Shown in pieces: positions 45,252-56,721 of a DNA stretch of 64,000 nt. The stretch covers positions 496,001 through 560,000 of the forward strand of contig JALRME010000018.1 of NCBI GenBank assembly GCA_026120035.1. The letters run 5' to 3'. Position 1 is the stretch's first letter, and the number at the start of each line of letters is the position of its first letter. The position numbers were made by a program, and so were the translations under genes. Origin of the DNA: Coleophoma eucalyptorum (lineage: Eukaryota > Ascomycota > Leotiomycetes > Helotiales > Dermateaceae). Under the pieces are notes generated by a model. The model had not been told where the DNA came from, did not search any database, and saw only the letters and a program-made list of their open reading frames with translations.

Positions 45252-45993
45252 ACAACAACCAACCTTATATAATGTCACGAAAGATTGTATGTATGAATGA
45301 GATGCATGGAAATGGGGATGGGTGTTTTTATCGATACAGGAATCTACGAAAGGGTTAATGATGAAAGAAGAAGGCGCTTGCATTGAAGGGAACCTCTACT
45401 TTTCTCACGCTACTCCTTTCTTCCTTTGTCCATATTTCTGGAATTATGTTATTGCTTTTGTCAGTTTTCTTCCTCTCTCGCACACACACGCACACACACA
45501 CACATGCACTTCTCCCCCTTCTGCTTTTTAATGATTCTAAAGTTGGTTTTGGATACCCCCCTGGCGTGGCGTGGTTTTTAAAACACCCTTTTCTTCATGA
45601 CGGAATCGAAAGACTTGTGGGCATTCTTCGTCTTTGGTTTCCTCTCGGTCTGCTTGGTGTGGTCTGGAGGAGCTCACCTGCTTGCATGGTTGAGCCGGAT
45701 TTCTTCCTTCACCTTAAACCTTACCCTTACTACCAGTCACCTTATATACTCAGATTGTACTCTCATCAGAGTCAAGAGAAAGCTCCTAATAGCTATTATC
45801 ACATCTACCCTCTTGTTACAAGTCTTGCAGTGAAACTACATACTAAGTCTTTAATTATACGTAGCTGACCTGCCTGAGGAAGTTGCGTAGAGAGTATATA
45901 GATTTCATTGCAATTAGGAAGTCAATCTATACGCCGCGATGTCTAATTTACAATTGATTGCCCCTTTCAGCTCCAAGACGCCGACATCCATGC
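45252..45993. other. Spacer between convergent genes with CA microsatellite
   Basis: 3' ends of the coiled-coil gene (+) and Prp6 (-). A (CA)n tract lies at 45481-45504. No gene. Confidence 0.6.
45481..45504 (+). repeat. (CA)n microsatellite
   Basis: About 12 CA units with one CG interruption. Confidence 0.95.
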
Positions 45994-48930
45994 CTACTCC
46001 AATTTAGTGACGACGATCTTTAGGATCTCATCAAATCCCTTTCCAGCATTCTTTGGGTCTTTGGCAACGCTTTGCCAAAACTCTCCGTGACGCGGCTCGC
46101 TCAGTATACATTTGGCAATTACGTCTGCTCGTTTCTCCTGAGCGGTTTGGTTAGCATTTATTCTATTCCAGGGGTCGTATTTATCACTTACTTCAGTACC
46201 GTGCTGGAGCAAAAACTTGTAATACCACGCCCACGTATCTCCAAGATCGCTATCCAGTACGATAGCCTTCTCAAACCAGTTTTGCGCCTTCTCCAGCTTT
46301 CGCTCCCCCCAGAAAATACGAGCCACTGTGACAAAGAGGATTGGATCGCTGTCCACCTTCTTGATAGCCTCCAAACTTCGCGGTTTCCGTTGCGTTCTCG
46401 GCTCCAAGTGCCAGATTGCTTCTGAATAGAGGAGACCACTGTTAGGGACTTCTTGTAAGGCTTTAGCCATAAGAGTCTTGGCTTGAGCCATGTTATTTGC
46501 TCTTCGCTCTAATCTCACTGTTTCGGTCCATAGCTCGGGAGACTTGGGGACAGCCAATCGTGCTCGATCTAGTACACTTCGTGCCTTGACAGTCATGCCT
46601 GCCTTCTCTTCAAGGCGTGAAAAGAGTAACCAAAGGGGAACCGATCGTGGACAGGCTTTTGTGCCAGTGCTGTATGCCTCACGAGCTTGTGGTAGCTTGC
46701 CTTCTGTTTCGTAGATCTGACCTTTCATCATCCATAGCTTTGCAGCACTTGGAAAAAGCTGCAAGGCCTGGTTGACCAAGTCTAAAGCAGCTTCCACATT
46801 GCCCAATTGCCGCTCGAAAGAGACACTCTTCATCCAAACACGATCTGTTGGTGCTTCTTGTCTCGCTTCAGTGAGCAGCTGCCTGGCTTGTTCAGGTTGA
46901 TCATTCTCGGCTTCAAGCTTCACAGCTGCCAACCAAATGTCTTCGTTGTTAGGATTTTGCTTGAACGCTCTACCCAAGACTCGTCTTGCATTATCGATTT
47001 CTCCAGCTTGCCATTTCTCCTTAGCCAGCATCATCCATAATACCTCACTCTGTGGACAAGCTTCAACAGCCTTTTCCAGAAGTTGCCAAAGCGCTTCTTT
47101 GGTGCCATGATTCTTCTCCAAATCTGCAGCTGCAAGCCAGAGCTTTCTGCTGTTGACAAAGATTCGTAACGCATAAGCGTACATTGCCCGGGCAGTTTCG
47201 TACTTTCCACGGCCAATGCTTGCCTTTGCATCTTCCATCCATATATCCTTACGATCATCATCTTCATCCAAACTCCATCCAAGAGTCTCGCGAATGATGT
47301 TACCGCAGGTTAAGATAGCGCCTTCTTCTTCGCATTTCTCAGCCTCTGTAATCCATTCTTCTCGTTTTAACATAGCAGACTCCTTCGCAAGAGCCTGTAC
47401 GGCTCTCTTCATAACATTGATCTTGTTTGCATTGCCCATTTGCTCCTGGAGCCGCGCGGCAGCAATCCAGATTTCATGAGACGTAGGAATAGCTTTTCGT
47501 GCCTTATTCAGTACCTTTTGTGCATTCTCAGAGGTCTCCAGGCGAGCCAGAGCTAACCACAGTTCCACGGACAGAGGGATGATCTCGGTGGCCTTTGCTA
47601 ACAGAAGCCGTGCGTCATCTGGGTCTTCTTCCAAATTCACAGCTTCCTTCCAGAGCATCACCGATTGTGGAATGTGATCGAGAGCCTTTCTTAGAACTCT
47701 TTTCTTTGCTCTAGAATCCGATTCGAGCTTCATGGCTTCAACCCATAATCGAACTGAGTTGTCGTTAGATTTGATAGCATTAGCAGCAATGATCTTGGCA
47801 TTATGGTTATCATTGAGGCGAATGTTTTCCAGCCAAGCATCCTCACTCTTCGGACAGAATTCACAACCTCGCGCGATGACGTTCCGAGCAGCCACTGTTT
47901 TACCAGCAAGTTCTTCCAGACGTGCAGCTGCTATCCATCCTGGTGCGTGTTTAGGATTTGTCTTAATGACGGACTCTAGCAGCACTCGCACTCTTTTAAT
48001 ATCTCCAACTTGCGCCTCGCCCTCATTGATCTGTGACTTTGCGAGACTGGTGAGATAACCTTTTGGATCAATACTTGTGGCACTTCCTGCTACAGTATCT
48101 GTACCACTTCCCATTGAAGCCTGGTCTAACCTGACTTGCAAAACTTTGTCTCTGGCAGCTCCAATATCAGCGAAATTGGTCATCGTTCCGTCAGGACCAT
48201 CTCCACCATTGGCGCCATCGTCTGCAACAGTTGTGCCCAACTCTGTAGAGTCTCGCGCTCCTGCAATCACGCTGTCGGGTACTGCGTAGAACTTCTGCTT
48301 TAATGCTTGCTTGCTCCGTCGATTCTTGCCTGTAAGATCACCAACTTCGGGTAGATTTGCCCAGTCTTCGTCGCTGACTGTCGTCAAGGCTCTCTTGAGA
48401 TCTGCAAACTGCTGTTGAATTTTAGGATTATTGCGTTCGTATTCTTCTCGTTCCGCTTTCTCTCGTGCTTCCCTGTAGGCACAAAGGTCGGTAATCTGTT
48501 CATCTATTCGCATGATATATAAACCAGCTGTGTCGAAGCGGGATGGGAGGGAAATAGAAATATGGAAGACCAACCTTCTTACTCTGCGCCGCCTATCCAT
48601 CTTCTCATCAACCTCCTGGTATATCCTATCTGCCTCATCGTCGTCCTTGTCGTATGCGCCGCCAGCAAATAGGCCGACCTCGTTCTCCGGATCTTGAAAT
48701 CGCTCATCTTCGTCGTCCTCATCTTTCTTCTCTGGCACACCATATGCTGTCGCAGCAGTTCCAAGTTGCGCAGCGCGCTTTGCAAGAGCTTCTTTGATCT
48801 GGTCTTCACTAGGACCTTCTCGCGCAGGGCCAAGATCAGATCGAGTCGTAAAACCAGTCGCACCACGACCTAGACCAGCCACATAATTCTCAGGCGCTGG
48901 CTGGTTCAAGAAATCGCGTCGAGCAGCCAT
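45994..48930 (-). CDS. prp6: Pre-mRNA-splicing factor Prp6/Prp1 (tri-snRNP scaffold)
   Basis: Exons 48930-48575 and 48472-45994 give 944 residues. Prp6 bridges U4/U6 and U5 in the tri-snRNP. The N-terminal PRP1_N domain includes RRDFLNQPAPENYVAGLGRG, EVGLFAGGAYDKDDDEADRI and MDRRRRVRREAREKAEREEY. The rest is a run of HAT/TPR repeats (about 300-930) with the usual W-A-L/W-L-A-L pattern, for example AWLENIRLND, LWLAAADLEKNHG, VLWMMLAKEKWQAGE and IWLAAVKLEAEN. The intron (48473-48574) lies inside the PRP1_N domain, is 102 bp (divisible by three) and has no stop in frame, so intron retention would insert 34 residues. The splice is fixed by the RRVRREAREK continuity. Confidence 0.96.
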   Translation of the reverse strand: MAARRDFLNQPAPENYVAGLGRGATGFTTRSDLGPAREGPSEDQIKEALAKRAAQLGTAATAYGVPEKKDEDDEDERFQDPENEVGLFAGGAYDKDDDEADRIYQEVDEKMDRRRRVRRLVFHISISLPSRFDTAGLYIMRIDEQITDLCAYREAREKAEREEYERNNPKIQQQFADLKRALTTVSDEDWANLPEVGDLTGKNRRSKQALKQKFYAVPDSVIAGARDSTELGTTVADDGANGGDGPDGTMTNFADIGAARDKVLQVRLDQASMGSGTDTVAGSATSIDPKGYLTSLAKSQINEGEAQVGDIKRVRVLLESVIKTNPKHAPGWIAAARLEELAGKTVAARNVIARGCEFCPKSEDAWLENIRLNDNHNAKIIAANAIKSNDNSVRLWVEAMKLESDSRAKKRVLRKALDHIPQSVMLWKEAVNLEEDPDDARLLLAKATEIIPLSVELWLALARLETSENAQKVLNKARKAIPTSHEIWIAAARLQEQMGNANKINVMKRAVQALAKESAMLKREEWITEAEKCEEEGAILTCGNIIRETLGWSLDEDDDRKDIWMEDAKASIGRGKYETARAMYAYALRIFVNSRKLWLAAADLEKNHGTKEALWQLLEKAVEACPQSEVLWMMLAKEKWQAGEIDNARRVLGRAFKQNPNNEDIWLAAVKLEAENDQPEQARQLLTEARQEAPTDRVWMKSVSFERQLGNVEAALDLVNQALQLFPSAAKLWMMKGQIYETEGKLPQAREAYSTGTKACPRSVPLWLLFSRLEEKAGMTVKARSVLDRARLAVPKSPELWTETVRLERRANNMAQAKTLMAKALQEVPNSGLLYSEAIWHLEPRTQRKPRSLEAIKKVDSDPILFVTVARIFWGERKLEKAQNWFEKAIVLDSDLGDTWAWYYKFLLQHGTEVSDKYDPWNRINANQTAQEKRADVIAKCILSEPRHGEFWQSVAKDPKNAGKGFDEILKIVVTKLE

Positions 48931-50290
48931 TGTATCGTAAAGGATTAGGTTGGAGAGACCTTTGAGTGCTGGTAGACGCGGGGCGTCAAGCTGAGGGAAC
49001 TTTTTGGACGGTCACGTGTAGACCCTCGTTCAGGAGAAATGTTCATCCGACGAGAGGTTGGTTGTGATGGCACTTGATAGCACTCGATAGACCGTCGAAT
49101 CGTTTATGTCGGGTTCCATGCAATTCTTCACTTGATTAACATCATGTATTTGCAAATTCTAGATGAAGAAATCACCCCCCACACGCTTGTGGATTTGTAC
49201 GCCTGGTCACTGTACATGATACGTCATGTTGACTTGTTCGTACTCTACTTCACACGTATTCTCGAAGAACACAGGGGCCGATGTCATGGTTGGGGCGTAA
49301 GCGGCTCTTGCTTTTTCATAGAAATAGGTTTTGGTAATAAGGCCTAATCTGACTACCTTTGATTCTGATAAGATGATAGGTACCCGTTGTTGTTAGAAAC
49401 CCACAAGCTTACGTATGTTCCATTGTGCACTTTTCATAGCCTATATGTAGCTTAGCACTTATTGAGAGCATGCTGTAGGACTGAAACGAGACGATCTTAG
49501 CGGTCTTACTCTTGAGCATTCATTTTTATACTTCGGCTCCAATCCTGACAAGGTCATTCTGCTATGTTATTGTAGTTGGGAGAGTATTACTGGTATCCTC
49601 GGTGTCGTGAGATTTGCTTTCGCTCCATCGGCTCCCAGGTCTTTAGTTGAATGCAGGCAAGTAAAAGTAGAAAATCCAGAGAACTCTGTGAAGAAAGCAT
49701 CGGTTACTAAAGTATCCGTTGGATTTTAGAATTGACATAATATCTCGAATCCATTCTTTAATTTCATATGAATGATTATCGCATGATGAACTTCAGAGGA
49801 TATAATCTTAGTAGCAATAGTTCGAACCAGTCTAGCGGCTTGGACTCGTGGTTCAAGTGACTATGATTGTTGATACAATTGTTTGCGAGGGATATGTCTA
49901 TAAGATGAGGGGGGAATAAAATAGATCTTTGAACATCTTTCCTATTGTTCTATGCCGCGCATCTATTATGCTTGGTATACTGTCACTCTTCTGGACATTG
50001 CACTGCATCGCTTACCTCGCCTCGCTTAATACACATCTACACCACATTAGGCACTCTTAGATCAGAACTCTTAGGATTTGAAGCATTTAGGATGGCTAAA
50101 AACAAGTAAGAAAAAAAGAGAAATTTGATAATCAAGAGAGGCGTCTCATTACTATTTTGAGGATCCAGTATGGCGTAAACACAATACGCCGCCCAAGTCT
50201 CAGACATTTACCCATCCCAAACGCCATCAACGCTTGCAAGAATACCTTTACAAAATGCTACCTCATACCCTCCTCTTCTATAGTACTAAA
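48931..50290. other. Intergenic, 1.36 kb
   Basis: Promoter of Prp6 and 3' side of the Mg2+ channel gene. No gene or RNA recognised. Confidence 0.5.
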
Positions 50291-52090
50291 TCATTTCTTC
50301 TCTACGGAAGGAGGTGAATGCTGCTGTAGCTGCAATTGGTACTGCGCCTGCTGAGCCTTCATTTCCTCCAAATTTCTCGGGTGTCTCTCTTCCCTTAGAC
50401 GCAACCTCCTAATATCCCTTCGTCCGGAATCTACAACGCTATCAGCCGTATCGCTCACGCGCCAATTTCTGCCTCTCCTTCCACCCTCCCCCCACATGCT
50501 GACACGCTGCACACGTCGTAACTTGGTCAGGCCGTAAGAACATACGATCGCGGCGAAGACGACGGAGAAGCCTGTCACGCCCCCGAACCCAAAAGCGGAC
50601 TCTTCGATGAAGTTTTTCAAGTTCATCCCATAAAGTGCGGCGACAAATGCGCCGGCGCCGAGTCCTAGCGTGCCAATGGAGAATTTGAGATCCAAGAGCA
50701 TGAGGGAGTTACGGTTTGCATCGAGAATTGCCTTGATACTGCTTATCATTAGTTATTTAAGTCTTATTTCATTTGGGGAAAATAGCAACTGACATTTCCT
50801 CAGTGTTTCTGATGTTGGACACCAAGTTACCAGATTCTTGTACGATCTCATCGCAGAGTTTGTGGTAGGATTCTAGAAGCATCTCAACTTCCGTGTGATC
50901 ATCCTCTCCACGTATGAGATCATGGTTTTTTTCAGTCAAGTACATCGCTGCTAAATCATCGTCTGCCTCGAGCAATTCATCAATTGCATCTCTGACCAAT
51001 GTTGCCTTCTGCTCGAAGGTTCCTAGCTTTTTCGAATAAATCAGGAGATTTCTCAGCTTGTCTCTATCAATATCCTCCTCTAGCTCTCGTAAAACCCGCA
51101 CAACAGGCTCTCGTACACCTTCGAACTCACTTTCAAGAGCAGTCGTGACAGAAATCAATACTGATTCCAATGCGCGAAATTCGTATGGCAGTCCACCTGC
51201 TGAAGGAGAATTCTGTTTCTGACGTAGCTTGCCCTCTAAATCGTACATGAAAACAGATTGGGTATATGAATCGGTGGTTCCATAAGCATCGAAAACAAGA
51301 ACACGGTTCGCCTTAATTAGAACCCGAAGGTGGAGGAGATTTATGAGGATGGCAGAAGGTCGTACAAGGATGTGGGGAAGAACACTAGAGTCAATCTTGC
51401 GGAGATCGCGAGGAAGTAGACCATACTACCATATATTGTTAGAATAAGTCCGAGCCTTCAAGAAGATGCACATACTTTAGCAATAAGTTCACTCTTCTTG
51501 AACTCTCCATTGACGAGCACCACATTTCCATATTCATCAAACTCCGTACAACGGAGCTTCGGCTCATTGGCAGCCTTGACAGCCATGATCCTTCGGTTAT
51601 TAAACATCGAAGTCTCTCCAGAGTCGGTGCCAGCATATACGCTCCGTGGTAAGTCGTCTGGAAGTAGAGTATTGCTCCCAGTCTTGGTTTTCGCCCCCCA
51701 AAGCTTCTCGTGCCATTTCAGCTTTCTCGAGCTCGCAGAGCTCCTTCGATTTGGTATCACGGAGCTCTTGAAGCCAAATGCTCGACTTCTGGAATGCGCC
51801 GGCCGGAAAGGTATTGAAGAGGGGGCTGAACTGGGCCAAAGGAACTCTAGATTCAGCAAGCTGGACTGCAATACTGTATGCTGTGGACTCGTGGTGGGGA
51901 CGTGATTCGAGACCTTCCTAGAGGTGCTTGCGGCAGTGCATACTCGCGCTTGAGTGGCCCAAGGAGCTGCATGATCGAAAGTGAAGCCGGTTCGAGGATT
52001 CGCGCTGAAGTAGCAAAGGCCATCTGATTGCGATCGGAGGAACTTCAGAAGAGTTGATGATGGCGCAGGCGCATGCAGAGCGGACCGCAT
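50291..52090 (-). CDS. mrs2: Mitochondrial inner-membrane Mg2+ channel, Mrs2/Lpe10-type (CorA superfamily)
   Basis: Exons 52090-51476, 51425-50794 and 50738-50291 give 564 residues. Mrs2 imports Mg2+ into the mitochondrial matrix. The N-terminus is basic and Ser-rich, as for a presequence. The CorA body includes [42 protein letters not shown] and a long helix with DLAAMYLTE. Two transmembrane segments follow, with the signature YGMN between them ([11 protein letters not shown]). A basic C-terminal tail follows ([13 protein letters not shown]). Introns are 50 and 55 bp. The gene name is by family; Mrs2 and Lpe10 cannot be told apart here. Confidence 0.93.
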
Positions 52091-53655
52091 AGCGGACAGA
52101 TTGCTGCAAGCCTACTTAGACAGGCACTGCTCATGTATGGTGGGATTGCTCCAGTTGTTGTTGCTGCATCACCAAAATTCTCTTGTACAGCTCAGATCCA
52201 TGTCGTCAGTACAATCACGTGATTTATCTTAAAATGCTTTACGCGTTTAACAAGAGCCGTAGGTAATGTTTTCATTTTATTTATTTGAATTATGTTTTGG
52301 TCTTCTTGTCCTTTGCACCAGAGGTAGGTTGTGGCAGCGAAGAAGTCATGAGATGTCGAACGTGGATATTCTTTGAGATTCACGGTCAAGTTCTCAGTTC
52401 ATGGGTCCCCTCCGAATTTTTACAATTTTCCATTCTTTTCACAAGTAGCTCATGAGGCCCCAAAATGATGCTGTGCCTCTTGGACACATAACAAATGTGT
52501 CCACGGCTGTTAACCCTTCTCAATATGATACAGGTCCATGTAGCAACTAGGAGTAGTGCTTCTAGTAAGAAATATAGGTAGACCACAAGGTTGCCTCTCA
52601 CCCGAACTGATCCTTGGGGAAAAGGTGCAAGTGCAGATGCTAGGCCAAGAACTAGGAGGAACATACGAAATCACCCCAATGGCTAGCATGGGGCATAATC
52701 TTAATGTTCCTCGGAGTTCTGTTCCTTGCGCGGGTCTCAGTCTGATTATGGCAAGAGGTTCTTGGGAAGCCGTCAACTGTTTTAGAGGCTCCATCACAAT
52801 ATATTCGAAATGTTTCTCAAGTCCAGTGATATCGAGCATAGGGAAGTTTCTCCACTGCTCTCGCATTCCAGCTCAACCATGGAAATACCTGTTTTGGCCG
52901 TGGCATAGTCATGCAGGTCGTATAGAAGTATTGCAAGGCAGTACCGCCGGATCCTATGCAGTGTTTGCTCGTCGTTCAAACACTGTAAGTGAAATTTATT
53001 CACGAGCATGTACCAGAATCGTGAAGAGAGTTTCAGCGCAAAAAGCAAAAGCTTGGGTTTGGACTAAGAGCCAAGCAGCTGTCACTTTACTTTTCAGCCT
53101 GTTCAGCTTTACTTTGCAGAATCCGGACTGCACAGGGTGAAACGGTGGCTCGCTTCGCCTTTCGGTGCACCCACGTTGATGGGCTCCATGTTCCAATCAC
53201 CATGCTTGCAAATGCGAGCTCAGAGATTTATGGTACCGCATCCTCACCTCCAAGGCCGGTGGTCGATCTGGAGGGGACCAATTTCGAAGTATGATTTGTA
53301 CGATTTGGACGATTTGTATGGGAACTCCGCAGGGTGCTCGGCGATCCTTTAAACTTTCTCAATTCTGTTAGTCTCCGTCAGCTACCCATCAAGGTGCCCA
53401 TGAACAACCAAGAACCCTGGGCAAGGCTCTCTCACTACTCACCTCGACTGCTTTCTCTTCAACATTGTTCGTGACCAGCAGTGAACGAAACAGAAGGCAC
53501 CGGGTGGGGATACACCATATTGCCTAGCCGCTCGTCGACTTTTGACTTTGTTATAAAGGGCTGCCCTGCTCCCTCTTCGCTAGATTTCCTAGCATTGCAT
53601 TCCAGTCACTTCAGCATTCCATCTACCCGAAGTATTTGTTTGACCTCACGATAAG
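52091..53655. other. Intergenic, 1.57 kb, with overlapping open frames of uncertain status
   Basis: A 194-codon plus-strand frame (52556-53140) has only a GTG start, and a 118-codon minus-strand frame (52510-52866) overlaps it. Neither shows domains; both may be chance. The ZIP promoter lies at the right end. Confidence 0.4.
53552..53558 (+). promoter_or_regulatory. TATA-box-like TATAAAG upstream of the ZIP transporter
   Basis: TATAAAG lies about 100 bp before the ATG at 53656. Motif and spacing only. I found no perfect Zap1 (ACCTTNAAGGT) site. Confidence 0.4.
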
Positions 53656-54905
53656 ATGTCTTACGACTTCAATCCTTCGAGTGTTGATTTGGACACCGCC
53701 AGCCAAAGAGATATTGTTTGCTACCTGGAGCTGGGTCAGAACGAGTACGATGGTCGTCTTGGTGCTCGCATCTCTGCTCTGTTTGTCATTCTGGTCGTAT
53801 CCTCCGCTTGCACATTCTTCCCGGTTCTTGCTGCACGAGTGCGCTGGCTGCGTATCAATATTTATGTCTATCTCTTTGCGCGATACTTTGGTGCCGGTGT
53901 CATTATCGCCACAGCGTTCATCCAGTATGTTATACTTTTTTTTCACTTTGCATAATGCAATATTTGCTAACAAAGGGCAGCTTGCTTGACCCAGCATATG
54001 GTGAGATAGGCTCATCAACATGTGTTGGAATGACAGGCCATTGGGCAGACTACTCTTGGGTACCAGCTATTGTTCTCACCTCGTTGATGATCGTCTTCCT
54101 GCTCGACTTTGGCGCAGAACGCTACGTGCTTTATAAGTACGGTTTTGGACACGACCATGACCACGCAAACTCACATCCCAATATCGAAGCCATCGTGACC
54201 AATTCTCCAGGCGGAAGTGAAGGAGTAAAGGCACTGAGTCACAATCAGCTACACTCCGGTGACCAAGACTCCATTTTACACGCCCAGATTGCCGCAAACC
54301 AAGCTCAGAAGGACGCTGTAACTAACGAAAGCTCCGCACACTCTGGGAAGACCTACGATGACTCCGAGAAAGATCCTGAGAAGGTCATGGTTCACGAAAA
54401 TATGGAAGAGCGGTCATTTCGACAGCAGATTGCCGCATTCTTGATCCTCGAGTTCGGTGTCATCTTCCATTCCGTCATCATCGGCCTCAACCTAGGCACG
54501 GCAGGCGAGGAGTTCACTACTCTCTACCCCGTCCTCGTCTTCCATCAGTCCTTCGAGGGTCTTGGAATTGGCGCTCGTATGTCCGCCATTCCCTTCCCAA
54601 AGCGTCTCAGCTGGCTGCCTTGGGCACTGTGCACTGCATACGGCCTCACCACACCAATTGCCATCGCCATCGGGTTGGGCCTGCGAACGACTTATAATTC
54701 TGGTTCCTTCACAGCAAATGTTGTTTCCGGTGTTTTGGATTCTATCTCTGCCGGTATCTTGATCTACACTGGTCTGGTGGAGCTGTTGGCTCGGGACTTC
54801 TTGTACAACCCAGAGCTCACCAGGGACAGTAAGCGCTTGACCTTCATGGTTACCTGCGTCTTTGTCGGGGCTGGTGTCATGGCACTTCTTGGAAAATGGG
54901 CATAG
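53656..54905 (+). CDS. ZIP-family zinc transporter (Zrt1/2-like)
   Basis: Exons 53656-53924 and 53981-54905 give 397 residues. ZIP proteins import Zn2+ (or Fe2+) at the plasma membrane. Eight transmembrane helices are expected: TM1 with LGARISALFVILVVSSACTF, TM2 with NIYVYLFARYFGAGVII, the joined HLLDPAYGEI block, and so on. A His-rich cytosolic loop (GFGHDHDHANSH) follows TM3, and the metal site is EFGVIFHSVIIGLNLG in TM4 with HQSFEGLGIG in TM5. The single 56-bp intron sits just before the conserved HLL. In fungi these genes are usually induced by zinc starvation; regulation here is not shown by the sequence. Confidence 0.94.
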
Positions 54906-55653
54906 ACGGGCAAGGGTTTCGTCAGCCATGTCCTGCTACACTTTCTCATAAATCAATAGATGAGAAGATAATGTCTTTATTTATGAACGGATACGGAAAA
55001 TTTGGGAGGATATAAATTAGGTCTTTTTTACTGTCTGTATGCAATGCATTGCGTCTCTGTTGTCTTTGTTGCTGTTTCCTAGCGCTTTCTAGCTACGCAT
55101 AGAATCTGCTCTGTCCCCTTCTCTAGAATAATAGTGTTTTTGTCCATGCACATATACCTAAATCACAATACCTCAACTTGCAGGAAATATCCGACCTTTC
55201 ATTTTCAGCACTCGTCGCTTAATTTCCACAATAGGTACGACCACGACGCCGAATGTCTTGATGCTTTTCATAAGAGTTAAAATAAGAAATGCATTTCTAA
55301 GCACACCTTTCATAAGATTTCACCTTGTAAACGAGTTCACATTTGCACATAGATTGGACATATGGGAAAAGAAGAAATTATCAAGGGAAAATTATCCCCC
55401 TTGTTCTTTTATTTGTTTACTTTGGTAGGATGAAAGAAAAGGAATAAAGAAAAAACACCACCGGTTGACTTTCAAAGAAGAGTCCCGAAATACCTACCTG
55501 TATGTCCCACGAAGCTGTAACTGACTTACCTTTTCAACGCACACGCCCTCAAGAAAGCGCTTGTCATTCTCAAGTACGAAAGAAAAGAAAAACAGAAAGG
55601 GGATTGAATATACTTACCTACCTACATCTTCTCTCTTCTGCGTCTCGATTCTC
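54906..55653. other. Spacer between convergent genes
   Basis: 3' ends of the ZIP gene (+) and the amidoligase (-). AT-rich, no gene. Confidence 0.6.
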
Positions 55654-56721
55654 TCAAGCATTGGCCGTTGTCACTTCATAATAGGCTGCTTGCTTGTCAA
55701 GACCAAAGTGTCGCAGGATCTCAAGCAGCGAGATGGTTGATTCGGCTCCAGACGCGACATGGCAGCTGAGCCAGCGGTAGAGCTCCGGCGGCGAGATTTG
55801 GTGCGCGAAAACCATAAGGCCGACGCAGACCGAGATCCAGTTCACAACATCCTCCGCATCAAGGGAAGCCTGGTGCTGGCGGAGCTCGATGGTGCCGAAG
55901 CCGGCTGGGCCCCGTAAGTGATCGAGATTCACGGCCGAGTTCTTGGAGCTGTACGCCGAGGTCTCGAACATGCGGTAGAAGTCATCGAACGAAGGGCAGG
56001 AGAAGATCGCACACAGCTTCTCCGGGTCGGTGCGAGTTGACTTAGCAAGCTTGGAGGCTTCGGTAATGTTGAGGCACCATGAGCCGTCCGTGATTCGATG
56101 CGATGCGTGGATGCTACGGATCTGCTTCTCGAATGCCCAAAGGATGCCCATGAAGTTCTTGACTGGGCGGTATGTGAAGGCTTCGTTGTTACCAGGTCCG
56201 ACATGGACATGGAGGCCGCAGGTTTGTGAGCAATCGATTCGGTAAGTGCTTGTCACTAGGGTACAAAAATCCTTGATGGTTTGAACGGAAGCCTCGTTGA
56301 ACAGGGATGCCGGGCTCTTGATCTCAATCGGGTGGATATTGTAGTTCTCGTGCAGCTCGTCACTTCGCTTGATACTCGCATCCGAAGATACCACCCAGTA
56401 TTGAATCTGAACATCACGCTCGATTTGCCCGTCCTCAATTTCTTTATCAGTTAGCGACTCGAAGCCAGCACATCGCATCGTCTCGGCAAGGTGGGCTTGA
56501 ACCGCACCGTGGCGATGGGAACCCCCTTCGAAAGGATTTGAAGCAAACCACTGATTGTATTGGGGAGACTCCGGACTTGACTCTTGTTCTTCCTCAACAT
56601 CATCAATACCTCTCACGCTTCTAGGGTTGTCTGGATCAGGGTCGGTAGCGTCCTCGTCAATGGTCAACAAGCAGAATTCGAATTCAATGCCAAACGAAAG
56701 GAGTCCTGTGAGTGGTGCCAT
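55654..56721 (-). CDS. Putative amidoligase (COOH-NH2 ligase superfamily)
   Basis: Single-exon, 355 residues. The superfamily joins carboxyl and amine groups using ATP, related to glutamine synthetase and glutamate-cysteine ligase folds. The first block FGIEFEFCLL (E13, E15) is the metal/ATP-binding strand; the second is TCGLHVHVGPG (about 168-177) with paired His; the third is GFGTIELRQHQASLDAEDV (about 275-291) with Glu and Arg. These are the expected active-site positions. The central region is acidic (EEEQESSPES). No signal peptide. Fungal members are known only from genomics. It lies 1.2 kb from an amino-acid-type permease on the same strand. Substrate unknown; a peptide- or metabolite-tagging role is inference. 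Confidence 0.82.
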   Translation of the reverse strand: MAPLTGLLSFGIEFEFCLLTIDEDATDPDPDNPRSVRGIDDVEEEQESSPESPQYNQWFASNPFEGGSHRHGAVQAHLAETMRCAGFESLTDKEIEDGQIERDVQIQYWVVSSDASIKRSDELHENYNIHPIEIKSPASLFNEASVQTIKDFCTLVTSTYRIDCSQTCGLHVHVGPGNNEAFTYRPVKNFMGILWAFEKQIRSIHASHRITDGSWCLNITEASKLAKSTRTDPEKLCAIFSCPSFDDFYRMFETSAYSSKNSAVNLDHLRGPAGFGTIELRQHQASLDAEDVVNWISVCVGLMVFAHQISPPELYRWLSCHVASGAESTISLLEILRHFGLDKQAAYYEVTTANA

